Assembly (NCBI RefSeq): GCF_916618885.1
Contig: NZ_CAKAKH010000001.1
Coordinates: 1,302,001 to 1,366,000, forward strand
From: Marinilactibacillus sp. Marseille-P9653
Lineage (GTDB): Bacteria > Bacillota > Bacilli > Lactobacillales > Carnobacteriaceae_A
Direction of reading: 5' to 3'
DNA length: 64,000 bases
In this document: one piece after another, positions 29,601 through 37,991 of the stretch
Layout of the letters: the number at the start of each line of letters is the position of its first letter
Numbering within the stretch: position 1 is the stretch's first letter
The notes under the pieces: model-generated
The model's database searches: none
What the model saw: the letters and a program-made list of their open reading frames with translations, nothing else
What the model was told of the DNA's origin: nothing
Position numbers and translations under genes: made by a program

Positions 29601-29918
29601 GGAGAAAAAGATTTATTCCTGATTTCACTTAAAGCAGGCGGGACTGGATTGAACCTTACTGGTGGAGATACGGTTATCTTGTATGACTCATGGTGGAACC
29701 CAGCCATTGAAGACCAAGCAGCGGATCGTGTACATCGATATGGGCAGAAAAATGCTGTTCAAGTTATCCGTTTAATTGCTACGGGTACAATTGAAGAAAG
29801 AATCAATGAGTTACAAGCGAAAAAACGTGAGTTAATTGATGATGTCATTGAAACCGGAAATGAAAAAACGATTACGAGTCTGTCAAAAGACGAAGTATTG
29901 AATTTGTTGAACGATTAA
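26634..29918 (+). CDS. SNF2-family helicase with N-terminal SWIM zinc finger
   Basis: A 1094-aa ATP-dependent DNA translocase of the bacterial SNF2/Rad54-like type. The N-terminal SWIM motif is CTCVPFEKNSGACKH (CxC..CxH, about residues 78-92). The C-terminal half holds the two helicase lobes: motif I DDMGLGKTLQT, Ia CPSSVLYNW, motif II ILDESQ (DExx variant), III ALSGTPIENN, then SQFTSML, the TGLNLTGGDTVILYD block and motif VI QAADRVHRYGQ. The ATG at 26634 lies 8 bp after AAGGA; an ATG at 26625 overlaps that site. No nuclease or methylase neighbours suggest a defence system. The cellular role of this family is not settled; DNA repair or remodelling is usual. Confidence 0.9.
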   Translation: MFKKQFFPESTIKSLASNTNVFAEGLKLSGDQAVKLTSVNDKESTLVFSVEDAKSEQVNLRFYPNGVAKKYHCTCVPFEKNSGACKHVVASMLQANLVQQDDLKKVLKSASGAALKEPMFSYKKSEEALKQLIQVSKQEISRQTNDYKNQSLKFEFILNVSGTGYAYAYDLYMKVGLDRLYVVKNIPHVISEILEGRSYEFGKNFTYDPYKHGLNPADRKMLEILYDVYHLVRSATPVGYANSYQNKSDIEVPSRSLKMVLKALERTDGGFVRFGRPPKHLMKLSDLDKVLITDSFERFPLKFQLEKKEQLYHFSIMEEDVEELEMNFHRGANIVEWNHEFFFLTSEQYKLLSNLMEVFSKNQHAPLVMRSRDLTEFASTVLSQLSSFLDIEVNQEVQQTVFREELVAQCYIDTLDDQLLISPVFKYGELTIFPLKDQPIDEAMEKVVIRQLIKEDGLLRLAHECLSTAVVRDGRWVLDSLDELSEFLYESLPIIAEQFEIFMSTNAKQLVYEPRTAPSISIELNRNSNLLDINFEAEDIEADDLKELIRQLNNNKHYYRLSNGKILNLKEEKFKQLNETVQKMDIDTEDIKEEMTVPLFQGLTVLEDSIINQGNQFRKLTQQLLEPQSLNFELPNELQADLRPYQKTGFNWLKSLDHYGFGGVLADDMGLGKTLQTITFLLSKVQEVGGQYLIICPSSVLYNWQHEFQKFAPGIQTILVAGSIEEREAAIRQSIDEEIPVLITSYPLIQRDFILYKDHDFKTIILDESQNVKNSSAKTTQAVMHLKADTKFALSGTPIENNLGELWSLFSIVQPGLFKNRKAYKQTTQSRIAAKIRPFVLRRLKRDVLSDLPAKTETTEYIELSPEQKRIYQSQLTMIREEVKGMIQENTFERNRIRVLAGMTRLRQICCDPSLISSDFEGDSSKLERLLEYLEEARLNGKRVVLFSQFTSMLSIIKERLDKQEVDYHYLDGQTKNEDRLKLTTRFNMGEKDLFLISLKAGGTGLNLTGGDTVILYDSWWNPAIEDQAADRVHRYGQKNAVQVIRLIATGTIEERINELQAKKRELIDDVIETGNEKTITSLSKDEVLNLLND

Positions 29919-30024
29919 AAAAGTTTTATGCCTTTGAGAGTGTATTTGGTTGTATAACCTTATCATTCGGCATAAGATACATTTATCAATCATTAAGAAT
30001 GATCTCAAAAAGAAGGTGTGTTAA

Positions 30025-30372
30025 GTGAAAAATGAATCAATAGCTTTAGAGCTACCACCTGAAGAGTCGATCATGCTTGAAAAAAAAGCCAACAAAAAGA
30101 AAAATGGATTCAAGTATCTTGGTGGTACAATTATCCTTACAAATGGTGCCCTTTATTTTAATCCACAAAAAAATGCGTCCTCCTATGATATCACGCGAAT
30201 TCCGCTGACAGATGTTCATGTCTTGAAAAAGGGTGTTTCAATAGGCCTGATTCCGAATAGAATCATCGTTGGAGATAATCAGGGAACGGAACATGTATTT
30301 GTTGTAACGAATCGAAATCAATTTTACGAAGCAATAGAAACGCAATTAAGTCATAAAATTTCAAAAGACTAA
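30025..30372 (+). CDS. PH/GRAM-like domain protein
   Basis: A 115-aa soluble protein read as a single bacterial PH or GRAM-type beta-barrel domain: a basic segment (KKANKKKNGFKYLGG) followed by TIILTNGALYFNP, DITRIPLTDVHVLKKG and EHVFVVTNRNQFYEAIETQL. The start is GTG with GAAGG upstream. The family is guessed from this beta-strand pattern and the final helix, not from a specific signature; function is unknown. It is transcribed alone, with a terminator directly behind. Confidence 0.65.
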   Translation: MKNESIALELPPEESIMLEKKANKKKNGFKYLGGTIILTNGALYFNPQKNASSYDITRIPLTDVHVLKKGVSIGLIPNRIIVGDNQGTEHVFVVTNRNQFYEAIETQLSHKISKD

Positions 30373-30378
30373 TTTAGG

Positions 30379-30411
30379 AGCAACAACTTCATCTGAGGTT
30401 GTTGCTTTTTG
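30379..30411 (+). terminator. terminator after the PH/GRAM-like gene
   Basis: A 9-bp stem AGCAACAAC / GTTGTTGCT, 10-nt loop and T5 tail. Confidence 0.9.
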
Positions 30412-30488
30412 ATTTAATCGATTCAGTTAATTCACAATTGTTCCTGTGGTATACTGGTGTATAAGGACAAGCGTACTGGAGGTAAATT

Positions 30489-31427
30489 TTGAAAGAAAAA
30501 ATCATCATCATAGTTGGACCAACTGCAGTTGGAAAAACAAGTTTAAGTTTGGAACTTGCTGAAACCTTTAATGGAGAAATCATTAGTGGAGACTCGATGC
30601 AAGTTTATAAATCACTAGATATCGGAACAGCAAAAGCTACGCAGGAAGAAAGAAACAGAGTGAACCATTACCTTATTGACGAAGTAGAACCTGATAAACC
30701 TTATACAGTTTCTGATTTCAAAGAAAAAGCTACGAAAGATATTCAGGACATCATAGCTAAACATAAGGTTCCTATTATAGTTGGTGGAACAGGTTTATAT
30801 ATAGAATCTCTTTTATATGATGTCTCCCATGGTGGAGAAGCAGCACCAGACCTTGCTTATCGAGAAAAAATGGAACAGCTTGCTTTAAATGAGGGAAATC
30901 TAGCGGTTTGGGAGAAGTTGAAATCAATTGATCCAGTAGCTGCAGAGATGATTCATCCAAATAATTTAAGAAGAGTGATACGTGCACTTGAGGTTTACCA
31001 GACCACAGGTGTCTTGTTCTCTACATTACAAAAAGAAAAGTCAGATAAAGAGCCTCTTTTCGATGCGTATATCATCGGTTTAACAACAGATCGGGCACTC
31101 TTATATAAAAGAATCAATCAAAGAGTGGAAGAAATGGTAGAAAATGGTTTGATGGAAGAAGCTGAACAATTGATTCAAACGGTTCCTGAAGATGCGCAAA
31201 GTGTGAAGGGCATCGGCTATAAAGAATGGATCCCTTACTTTCAGAAGAAGTGTACTTTAGAACACGTTATAGACTCAATCCAGCAGAACTCCAGAAGATA
31301 TGCAAAACGTCAGTTAACGTGGTTTAGAAATCGTATGAAAATTGATAGCTGGTGGAATCTAGTAGAAGAACCAGAGAAAATGGACCAGATTAAAAGGGAA
31401 CTTAAACTATTTTTAGGATGTGAGTAG
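30489..31427 (+). CDS. miaA: tRNA dimethylallyltransferase
   Basis: Adds the dimethylallyl group to A37 of tRNAs reading UNN codons. The 312-aa protein starts with the P-loop IIVGPTAVGKTSLSLELA, followed by ISGDSMQVYKSLDIGTAKAT, the central RRVIRALEVYQTTG and C-terminal GIGYKEWIPYF and QQNSRRYAKRQLTWFR, all MiaA blocks. The start is TTG, 6 bp after GGAGG. The hflX start follows its stop codon directly, forming a two-gene operon; hfq, often between them in other bacteria, is absent. Confidence 0.96.
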   Translation: MKEKIIIIVGPTAVGKTSLSLELAETFNGEIISGDSMQVYKSLDIGTAKATQEERNRVNHYLIDEVEPDKPYTVSDFKEKATKDIQDIIAKHKVPIIVGGTGLYIESLLYDVSHGGEAAPDLAYREKMEQLALNEGNLAVWEKLKSIDPVAAEMIHPNNLRRVIRALEVYQTTGVLFSTLQKEKSDKEPLFDAYIIGLTTDRALLYKRINQRVEEMVENGLMEEAEQLIQTVPEDAQSVKGIGYKEWIPYFQKKCTLEHVIDSIQQNSRRYAKRQLTWFRNRMKIDSWWNLVEEPEKMDQIKRELKLFLGCE

Positions 31428-32663
31428 ATGAAACAGGAAGAAGAATACGAAAAAGTCGTTGTAGTTGGTATTCAGACAAAAGAAACAGATAATCAATTTA
31501 GATATTCTCTGGATGAATTAAAACAACTAGTAGAAAATGCTGGTGGTAAAGTTGTCGGAGATTTGACTCAAAAAAGAGATCGTCAAGATGCTAAGACTGT
31601 TATCGGTAAAGGGAAATTGAATGAGTTAAAACATTTAAGTGAAGAAGTTGAAGCTTCTACGATCGTTTTCAACCAGGAACTTTCTCCTAGAAATGTTAGA
31701 AATATTCAAGAGGAAGTGGAAGCCAAAGTCATTGATAGAATACAAGTGATCTTGGATATCTTTGCTTTAAGAGCACAAAGTAAGGAAGGTAGACTGCAAG
31801 TGCAACTAGCGCAATTGTCTTATCTATTACCTAGGTTAGCTGGACAAGGAGTGAACATGTCTCGTTTAGGTGCCGGTATTGGAACACGTGGACCAGGAGA
31901 AACGAAATTGGAGACAGACAGACGTCATATCCAGAATCAAGTGACGGATATTAAACAAGAACTAAAAAAAATTGAGTCTCACCGCGAACGTAGTAGGGAA
32001 CAGAGAAAACAAAGTAATGTCTTTCAAATTGGTTTGATTGGGTATACAAATGCTGGTAAATCAACGATTTTGAATATGACCACGGATACAGGAACATATG
32101 AGAAAGATCAGTTGTTTGCTACTTTGGATCCTTTAACGAGACAAGTAGAACTACCTTCAGGTCTTAAATCAACGATGACCGATACGGTCGGCTTTATTCA
32201 AGACTTGCCTACACAACTCATTGAATCTTTTCAGTCTACACTAGAAGAATCAAAAGAAGTGGACTTGCTACTTCATGTAGTGGATGCTGCTGAAGAGAAC
32301 ATCTTAGGTCACGAGCAGACTGTACTCGACCTTCTTAAGGAACTGGGAATGGACAGTATTCCCCGTCTAACGGTCTATAATAAAAAAGATTTAGCGGATG
32401 AACATTTCCAACCGAGTCTTTATCCAAATGTCGTTATTTCAGCGAAAGATCCAGATGATATTGCAGTTTTGTTTGAACAGATTGAAAAGAGTATCAAAGA
32501 ACAAATGCTACCTTATTCAGTTGAGATTTCTAATGCACGAGGCGACTTACTAGTGCAACTCAGAAATGAAACTATCATAAAAAAACAACACTATGATGAG
32601 GAAAAGCAAAAGTATCATGTAGAGGGATTTGCACGTCCAGATTCACTATGGCACAGAAGATGA
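31428..32663 (+). CDS. hflX: ribosome-associated GTPase HflX
   Basis: A 411-aa GTPase that binds and splits stalled 70S or 100S ribosomes. The N-terminal domain carries TVIGKGKLNELKHL and the glycine-rich linker RLAGQGVNMSRLGAGIGTRG with GPGETKLE. G motifs are intact: G1 GYTNAGKST, G3 TDTVGFI and G4 NKKD. It starts on the base after the miaA stop and is followed by a hairpin. Length and motifs are normal for the family. Confidence 0.96.
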   Translation: MKQEEEYEKVVVVGIQTKETDNQFRYSLDELKQLVENAGGKVVGDLTQKRDRQDAKTVIGKGKLNELKHLSEEVEASTIVFNQELSPRNVRNIQEEVEAKVIDRIQVILDIFALRAQSKEGRLQVQLAQLSYLLPRLAGQGVNMSRLGAGIGTRGPGETKLETDRRHIQNQVTDIKQELKKIESHRERSREQRKQSNVFQIGLIGYTNAGKSTILNMTTDTGTYEKDQLFATLDPLTRQVELPSGLKSTMTDTVGFIQDLPTQLIESFQSTLEESKEVDLLLHVVDAAEENILGHEQTVLDLLKELGMDSIPRLTVYNKKDLADEHFQPSLYPNVVISAKDPDDIAVLFEQIEKSIKEQMLPYSVEISNARGDLLVQLRNETIIKKQHYDEEKQKYHVEGFARPDSLWHRR

Positions 32664-32683
32664 TTCAAAATAGCATAAAAAAA

Positions 32684-32722
32684 CTTAGAGAGCTAGGAAA
32701 TCATCCAACTCTCTAAGCTTTC
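32684..32722 (+). terminator. terminator after hflX
   Basis: A 9-bp stem CTTAGAGAG / CTCTCTAAG with a 16-nt loop and a short T-rich tail, preceded by an A run. Confidence 0.72.
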
Positions 32723-32950
32723 TTGCACTCATTTGCTCTTATTTTCAAATGTAAGTTACGCAAAAGAAATTGCATTATTTGATTTATGTAAATTATAGGT
32801 GATTTTAGTGTTTCGTTTTAAATAACAAGCTTAATTGGGTTCAACTCCATACGATTATGAAGAAGGTTATTAAATCATACTTAGAAAGAGTGAGCCAGTT
32901 ATGATGTTCAAACATAATCTTCAAAGTGAAAAAAAGACTCTATTTAATAG

Positions 32951-33444
32951 ATGAAAGAACTCTCGAAATCGGTTGATTGGGTTTCAAAACTTATTACGAT
33001 CATTTCAGAACAATCAGATGCCACAAACAATGCCTTTATTCGAAATGACCATAGTTTAGACTAAGTTCATTCTAACTGTGTATCTACGTTAAATACGCTT
33101 GAACAGTTGAAACATAATATTTCCACAGTTGATCAGGATATTCAAAATATTGAAACCATTTTAGAAGTCATTTTAGAAATCGCTGAAAAGACAAACCTCT
33201 TGTCAGTTCCATAAACAAAACAATAGAATTCACCGGTATTATCGAGGAAAAGAAAGATAGTGTGGTTTCGGCGATCTCTGAAATAGCTGAGACGGCTGAG
33301 GAAACCTCTTCTAGTACGGAAGAAGTCTCTGCCAATACTGAGGAAATCTTAGCTACTATGGATGGATTTTTATCGACTATTCATCATTTAAAGAATCTAT
33401 CAGTAGATTTAAAAAGCTCTACCAGCCAGTTCATAATCAAGTAA
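32951..33444 (+). pseudogene. degraded methyl-accepting chemotaxis protein gene
   Basis: The stretch between hflX and the intact MCP holds MCP pieces in several frames broken by stops. Around 33100-33210 a frame reads LEQLKHNISTVDQDIQNIET and IAEKTNLL, then a stop, matching the start of the signalling hairpin in the next gene. From 33262 another frame reads AETAEETSSSTEEVSANTEE and LKSSTSQF, matching its C-terminal end. The core between them ([16 protein letters not shown] and on) is deleted, and no sensor or membrane segment remains. It is probably a decayed duplicate of the MCP at 33653. Bases 32723-32950 contain nothing recognisable. Confidence 0.8.
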
Positions 33445-33546
33445 TAGATTATGATATTTGAACGATTGCTAAGATCGACTAGCACACCATTGTGTAGTCA
33501 ATTGTGACAGTTCTCTAAAATGTATATTATTTTACCCAATTGAATA

Positions 33547-33573
33547 TAAACTTTTAAGAATACTTACCGATAG
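33547..33573 (+). promoter_or_regulatory. SigD-type promoter of the MCP/chemotaxis operon
   Basis: TAAA at 33547-33550, 15-bp spacer and ACCGATAG at 33566-33573, against the SigD consensus TAAA-N15-GCCGATAT. It lies 80 bp before the MCP start and is the sole clear promoter for the che genes. The -10 sits at the loop edge of a hairpin (33556-33598). Confidence 0.72.
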
Positions 33574-33598
33574 TAACTAAAGTCAGTTAAGTATTCTT
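33556..33598 (+). terminator. hairpin overlapping the SigD promoter
   Basis: An 11-bp perfect stem AAGAATACTTA / TAAGTATTCTT around a 21-nt loop. It may terminate transcription arriving from the pseudogene side, while transcripts from the SigD start would contain only the right arm. Confidence 0.6.
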
Positions 33599-33652
33599 TA
33601 AAGTATTATAAAATCTGTGCGCACAGCGTATTTAAAGGAGTTCGTTGAATTA

Positions 33653-35905
33653 ATGGAAAAAATGAATGAACAATGGAACAGAGTAAAGCAGAATATCCGT
33701 AAAATCGATTGGTCAAAGTTTAAGATTTCCAAACAAAATCAAAGCAAAACAGACCACAAGAGCGTTCGATGGCCCATTACTTTTATCTTGACCATAGTAA
33801 TGTTGATTCCCGTATTATTAACATTACTTTTTACATACATACAGACAACAAATATCTTAACGGAGCGTATTGAAGAACAAGAAAGACAAATCACGACCAA
33901 TATTGTTAGTACGATCAATAGTGCAGCAATAGCAGCAGAGTCAACTGTTGAACGACTCGCGATGGATTCAATTTTGAATCAAGTTTCTTCTGGTGTTGAT
34001 GGCGCAAAATCAGATCTTAACTCACGTCTTCAATACATATCTTCTGGGAATAGATATATTGCCGATGCTTACTATATTGCTACAGGTGCAGAGCCGGATT
34101 ATGTCTCAACGGTTTCATTGAATGGAACGGGTGCTTTATCACAAACACTACCCTGGCTAACAGCGGCATCGGAATCTGCGGGATTAATGTGGTCAGCTCC
34201 ATATGAATTGAACAATAAAACGCGCATGACGGTTTCTAGACCATTAATTGCTGGAAGAGAAGTCATTGGTGTCCTAGCAGTCGATTTAGATCTTGAGACA
34301 ATCAAAACAGACGTTAAAAATGCAGAAATCGCTGACACAGGTTCTATTCAGATTTTTACCGATGAAGGAGTTGCTATTGCTTCACCTGACGAATCTATTA
34401 TTGGTGAAAATTTTGGAAATGACCCGTTCTTTGTTTCAGCTAAAGCCTCAAGCGTTGAGAACCCAACAGGTTTTATCCAAGACAAAACAGTCAACAATGA
34501 AAAATTTGGCATATATTATGAAAGCTTAAACTCATTAGGATTGAACATATTTGGTATGGTAACCGCTGATGAAATGCAAAATGAAATCAGTGCACTAAAT
34601 AAAATGATGCTTTTCATCACAATTTTCACGATTATCCTTGCAGCTGTCATTGCTTATCTTTTCTCAAGTATATTAATGTCGATTGCACGTTCATTAATGA
34701 ACTCTTTCAGTCAAATTCGGGATGGCAAACTGACACACCGCCTAAAATACAAAGAACTTGTTCATATTCAAAATCCTTTTACAAGATTTACCAATAAAGA
34801 TTCGAAAATTAAAGATGATCAAGTAAATCCAGCAGATTCAGACCTTGATCCAAAAGGAAATGAACTACATCAAATTGCGATTGTGTTCAATGAAACGATG
34901 GAAACATTTGAAGAAACCATTGCAGTGATCCAAGGAAACAGCTTGAATGTCTCTGAAATGGCGACTTCTTTAACCGAGTTATCTGATCAAACAAGTCGAG
35001 CGACTGCCGAGGTTGCACAAACGATCTCGGGTGTTGCTGAAGCAACAAGTACGCAGACACAAGACACTGAAGAAACAGCAAACCAGATGAATGAGCTTTC
35101 AGTTGCTTTAAATGATATCAATGATGCTGTTGGTAAAATGGGCGAGCATGCAGATACAACAATGGTCTTGAATGGTAGCAATACCTTTGCGACACAAGAT
35201 GTCGATGCAAACTGGAAAACAACTTTGTCTACAATCAATGGATTGAAAGTTCAAATTGAAGAAGTGGATGGAGATATTCAAAATATTGAAGGTATCGTCA
35301 ATGCGATTACCAATATTGCTAAGAAAACAAACTTGCTTGCACTGAATGCTTCCATAGAAGCAGCACGTGCTGGTGAAGCCGGTAGAGGGTTCGCTGTAGT
35401 AGCTGAAGAAATTAGAAATCTTGCTGAACAGAGTGCACAGTCTTCTAAAGACATTCAGAATATCATTCATATGGTTCAAAGCAAATCTACGAACATGGTT
35501 GAACACTTGGAAGAAACGAATCAAGAAAGTGCTGTTCAAACTGAGAAAATTGGCGAAGCATTAACGGCTTCTGAAAATGTTGCAAGCTCACTTGAACAAC
35601 TCGTTGCGAGTATGATTGTCGTCATGCAGTCATCCTCTGTAATTAATCAACGTAAAGATGAAGTTGTCTCACAATTAGAGAATATTGCTGCTTCAGCAGA
35701 AGAAAATTCTGCTGGAACACAAGAAGTTTCAGCGAATGCTGAAGAAATACTTGCAACGATGGAAGACTTCTCAGCACATATCAAGAATTTGGAAAGTGTT
35801 GCAGATCATTTGAAGGAATCAGCTAAACGCTTTGAAATTAAATCATCACAAGCAACAGTGAATTTGGAAGAAGATGAAACAGATCTGAATCCGCAGCTCG
35901 TTTAA
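33653..35905 (+). CDS. methyl-accepting chemotaxis protein
   Basis: A 750-aa membrane chemoreceptor. TM1 ([20 protein letters not shown], about residues 43-62) is followed by a 240-residue extracellular dCache-type sensor ([40 protein letters not shown]), TM2 ([20 protein letters not shown]), a HAMP region with an Asp/Lys-rich insertion, and a signalling helix pair whose tip reads [20 protein letters not shown]. The ATG at 33653 is chosen; AAAGGAG lies 12 bp before it, rather far, and the upstream in-frame GTG at 33617 has no site. No CheR-tethering NWETF tail is present. It heads the chemotaxis operon; its ligand is unknown. Confidence 0.93.
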   Translation: MEKMNEQWNRVKQNIRKIDWSKFKISKQNQSKTDHKSVRWPITFILTIVMLIPVLLTLLFTYIQTTNILTERIEEQERQITTNIVSTINSAAIAAESTVERLAMDSILNQVSSGVDGAKSDLNSRLQYISSGNRYIADAYYIATGAEPDYVSTVSLNGTGALSQTLPWLTAASESAGLMWSAPYELNNKTRMTVSRPLIAGREVIGVLAVDLDLETIKTDVKNAEIADTGSIQIFTDEGVAIASPDESIIGENFGNDPFFVSAKASSVENPTGFIQDKTVNNEKFGIYYESLNSLGLNIFGMVTADEMQNEISALNKMMLFITIFTIILAAVIAYLFSSILMSIARSLMNSFSQIRDGKLTHRLKYKELVHIQNPFTRFTNKDSKIKDDQVNPADSDLDPKGNELHQIAIVFNETMETFEETIAVIQGNSLNVSEMATSLTELSDQTSRATAEVAQTISGVAEATSTQTQDTEETANQMNELSVALNDINDAVGKMGEHADTTMVLNGSNTFATQDVDANWKTTLSTINGLKVQIEEVDGDIQNIEGIVNAITNIAKKTNLLALNASIEAARAGEAGRGFAVVAEEIRNLAEQSAQSSKDIQNIIHMVQSKSTNMVEHLEETNQESAVQTEKIGEALTASENVASSLEQLVASMIVVMQSSSVINQRKDEVVSQLENIAASAEENSAGTQEVSANAEEILATMEDFSAHIKNLESVADHLKESAKRFEIKSSQATVNLEEDETDLNPQLV

Positions 35906-35932
35906 CATGAAAAAGAGGAATGAGGAACTGTA

Positions 35933-36409
35933 ATGAATAAACACATATTATTTAGAGTTGGAGAACAAAACTATGCGATCTCTATAGCTGAAACGGATAG
36001 AGTCGTCCACATAGAGAACTACACAATTGTACCGGATGTATCCTCTTATATTATTGGCATGCAAGATATTGAAGGTACGATCGTTCCTATGATTGATTTA
36101 TCTGAGCGATTCTTTAAACAACGGTTAGAGAATTTTGATCAAACAGATACAGTGGTCGTGAAATGGAAAGAAGAAAAGATCGGCTTAACAGTAAACGAAG
36201 TCCTTGCTGTTGAAGACTTCAATGAAGATCAAATATCAACAAAAGAAGCTACAGGAGAGAAAAAAGATGGTGTTTCAACCTCTTATATTTCTGCCTTTGT
36301 ACAAACTAAAGATGGGATCGTACCGATTTTAGATCCTCACGCGTTGTTTAGTGCTGATCAGGCAGAGGAAATGCAGGCGTTACTTGCCATTAACCATATA
36401 CAAAGCTAA
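35933..36409 (+). CDS. cheW: CheW-like coupling protein 1
   Basis: A 158-aa single CheW/SH3-like domain that bridges receptors and CheA. It begins HILFRVGEQNYAISIAETDR and contains IGMQDIEGTIVPMIDLSERF, the CheW signature region, then KIGLTVNEVLAVEDF and DGIVPILDPHALF. It is slightly long and has an acidic KEATGEKKDGVS loop. It lies 27 bp after the MCP and before cheD. A second CheW is encoded at 41894; this copy is the more divergent. Confidence 0.85.
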   Translation: MNKHILFRVGEQNYAISIAETDRVVHIENYTIVPDVSSYIIGMQDIEGTIVPMIDLSERFFKQRLENFDQTDTVVVKWKEEKIGLTVNEVLAVEDFNEDQISTKEATGEKKDGVSTSYISAFVQTKDGIVPILDPHALFSADQAEEMQALLAINHIQS

Positions 36410-36444
36410 AGTAATCGCTTAGTAGAATAACGGAGGAAAAGACC

Positions 36445-36927
36445 ATGTCTGAACAAGTGAAGGTAGGCATTTCAGATTATAAAATTTCTGAGCCGCCCAA
36501 TCATTTAGTGACTATTGGACTCGGTTCATGCATAGGGATTGCTTTACACGAACCGATTACGAAAAAAGGTGCATTGATTCATATCATGCTACCTGAAAGT
36601 GAAGGATTCAAAGATACGACAAAATGGGAAAAATTTGCAGACTTGGCGATACCAAGAGTTGTAGAACAAATCCAAAAAGAAACGGGCAAAAAGAAACTAA
36701 TCGCTAAAATTGCTGGTGGCGCTAGTATGTTTAAATTTAACAATCAAAACGATACAATGCAGATTGGAAAAAGAAATACGTTAGCAGTTGAAAAGACCTT
36801 GAATGAACTAAAAATCCCCATTTTAGGAGACCACACAGGTGGAAAGATGGGTCGTTCAATGTTTGTTGATCTAGAAACGTTTGAAGTGACTGTACGGATG
36901 GTCAACCGTGAACTGCATATATTATAG
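36445..36927 (+). CDS. cheD: chemoreceptor glutamine deamidase CheD
   Basis: A 160-aa enzyme that deamidates receptor glutamines and binds CheC. The catalytic residues are visible: Cys29 in VTIGLGSCIGIALHEP, His46 in ALIHIMLPES and Thr23. The later LIAKIAGGASMF and IGKRNTLAVEKTL blocks, and GKMGRSMFVDLETF near the end, are typical. AGGAGGA-like GGAGGAAAA precedes the ATG. CheC is in the same cluster, so the CheC-CheD feedback pair is complete. Confidence 0.95.
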   Translation: MSEQVKVGISDYKISEPPNHLVTIGLGSCIGIALHEPITKKGALIHIMLPESEGFKDTTKWEKFADLAIPRVVEQIQKETGKKKLIAKIAGGASMFKFNNQNDTMQIGKRNTLAVEKTLNELKIPILGDHTGGKMGRSMFVDLETFEVTVRMVNRELHIL

Positions 36928-36971
36928 TCCTGCGAATACCGCAAGAGGGAACAAGTAAAGGATGCTGGAAA

Positions 36972-37982
36972 ATGTCGATAAAAATAATGGTCATTGATGA
37001 CTCGGCATTCATGCGTAGGATAATGAGTCATACCCTTCAGGAGATTGAAGGTGTAGAAGTACACAGCCTCGTCAGTTGTGGTAAAGAAGCAATTGAAAAA
37101 CTGAAACAACCTTTTCCTGACCTGATTACAATCGATGCCCAGGTGCCTGATTTAAATGAAACAAACGAACTCAAAAAACTCATTCAAAAACACGCTATTC
37201 CAGCAGTAATGATCAGTTCATCAGACAGTAAAAAAGAAACAACCCTTAAAGCGCTAGAAATGGGTGCAGTTGATTACCTTCAAAGACCGCAGGAACTAAA
37301 TAGAGACTGGGGAATCTTTCAAGAACGTTTAGAAAAAAAGATTCAGTTGTTTACAAAACCAAAAAATCAACTAAATAAACTACCTAATAAAAAGATAAGA
37401 CAAAAAACCAGTAACTTTACTTTACCTGTAGAAGCCATTGTTATAGGAGCTTCAACTGGTGGACCCAAAGCACTGGTAGAAGTTATAAAGATGTTACCAC
37501 CAAAAATTGAGATTCCAGTATTTATTGTCCAACATATGCCAAAAGGCTTTACAACTTCTTTCGCTAATCGACTGGATTCAATTGCTGCTTTAACTGTTTT
37601 AGAGGCAGAAGATGGACAGAAAATACAAAAAGATACGGTTTATCTAGCACCTGGAGGTAAACATATGTTGTTAGATGGTGACAAGATATTGTTGACTGAA
37701 GAAGATAAAATACATGGCGTTAGGCCGGCAGTTGACTATCTTTTTGAAACAGCTGCCATAAAATATGGCCATCACCTTGTCGGAGTTGTTTTGACAGGGA
37801 TGGGTAATGATGGTGCAAAAGGAAGCAAAGCAATTAAAGAAAACGGCGGATATATAATTACACAGAATCAGGAGACATCGGTTATCTACGGTATGCCTAG
37901 AAACGTTGAGGAAAAAGGCTATTCTGATAAGGTAGCAAGCCTGTACGATATCGGTGATATCCTAAAAAATATGATTGGATGA
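36972..37982 (+). CDS. cheB: chemotaxis methylesterase CheB
   Basis: Response regulator methylesterase removing receptor methyl groups, 336 aa. The receiver keeps the acid pair Asp9-Asp10 and phospho-acceptor Asp55 (LITIDAQVPDL), but the usual MPxMDG stretch after it is replaced by VPDLNETNE. The C-terminal catalytic triad is intact: Ser161 in IGASTGGPKAL, His188 in VQHMPKGF and Asp280 in LTGMGNDGAKG. A basic linker joins the domains at about residues 127-150. It sits between cheD and cheR. Confidence 0.93.
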   Translation: MSIKIMVIDDSAFMRRIMSHTLQEIEGVEVHSLVSCGKEAIEKLKQPFPDLITIDAQVPDLNETNELKKLIQKHAIPAVMISSSDSKKETTLKALEMGAVDYLQRPQELNRDWGIFQERLEKKIQLFTKPKNQLNKLPNKKIRQKTSNFTLPVEAIVIGASTGGPKALVEVIKMLPPKIEIPVFIVQHMPKGFTTSFANRLDSIAALTVLEAEDGQKIQKDTVYLAPGGKHMLLDGDKILLTEEDKIHGVRPAVDYLFETAAIKYGHHLVGVVLTGMGNDGAKGSKAIKENGGYIITQNQETSVIYGMPRNVEEKGYSDKVASLYDIGDILKNMIG

Positions 37983-37991
37983 CAATAAAAT

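Noticed and set aside
26634-29918. SNF2 helicase plus pentapeptide protein as a phage-defence island
   Set aside because: No nuclease, methylase or other defence partner lies nearby, the genes are divergent with separate signals, and the flanks are housekeeping genes.
35108-35539. Open frame of 143 codons on the minus strand inside the MCP gene
   Set aside because: It lies fully within the conserved MCP signalling domain and its translation has no domain-like pattern.
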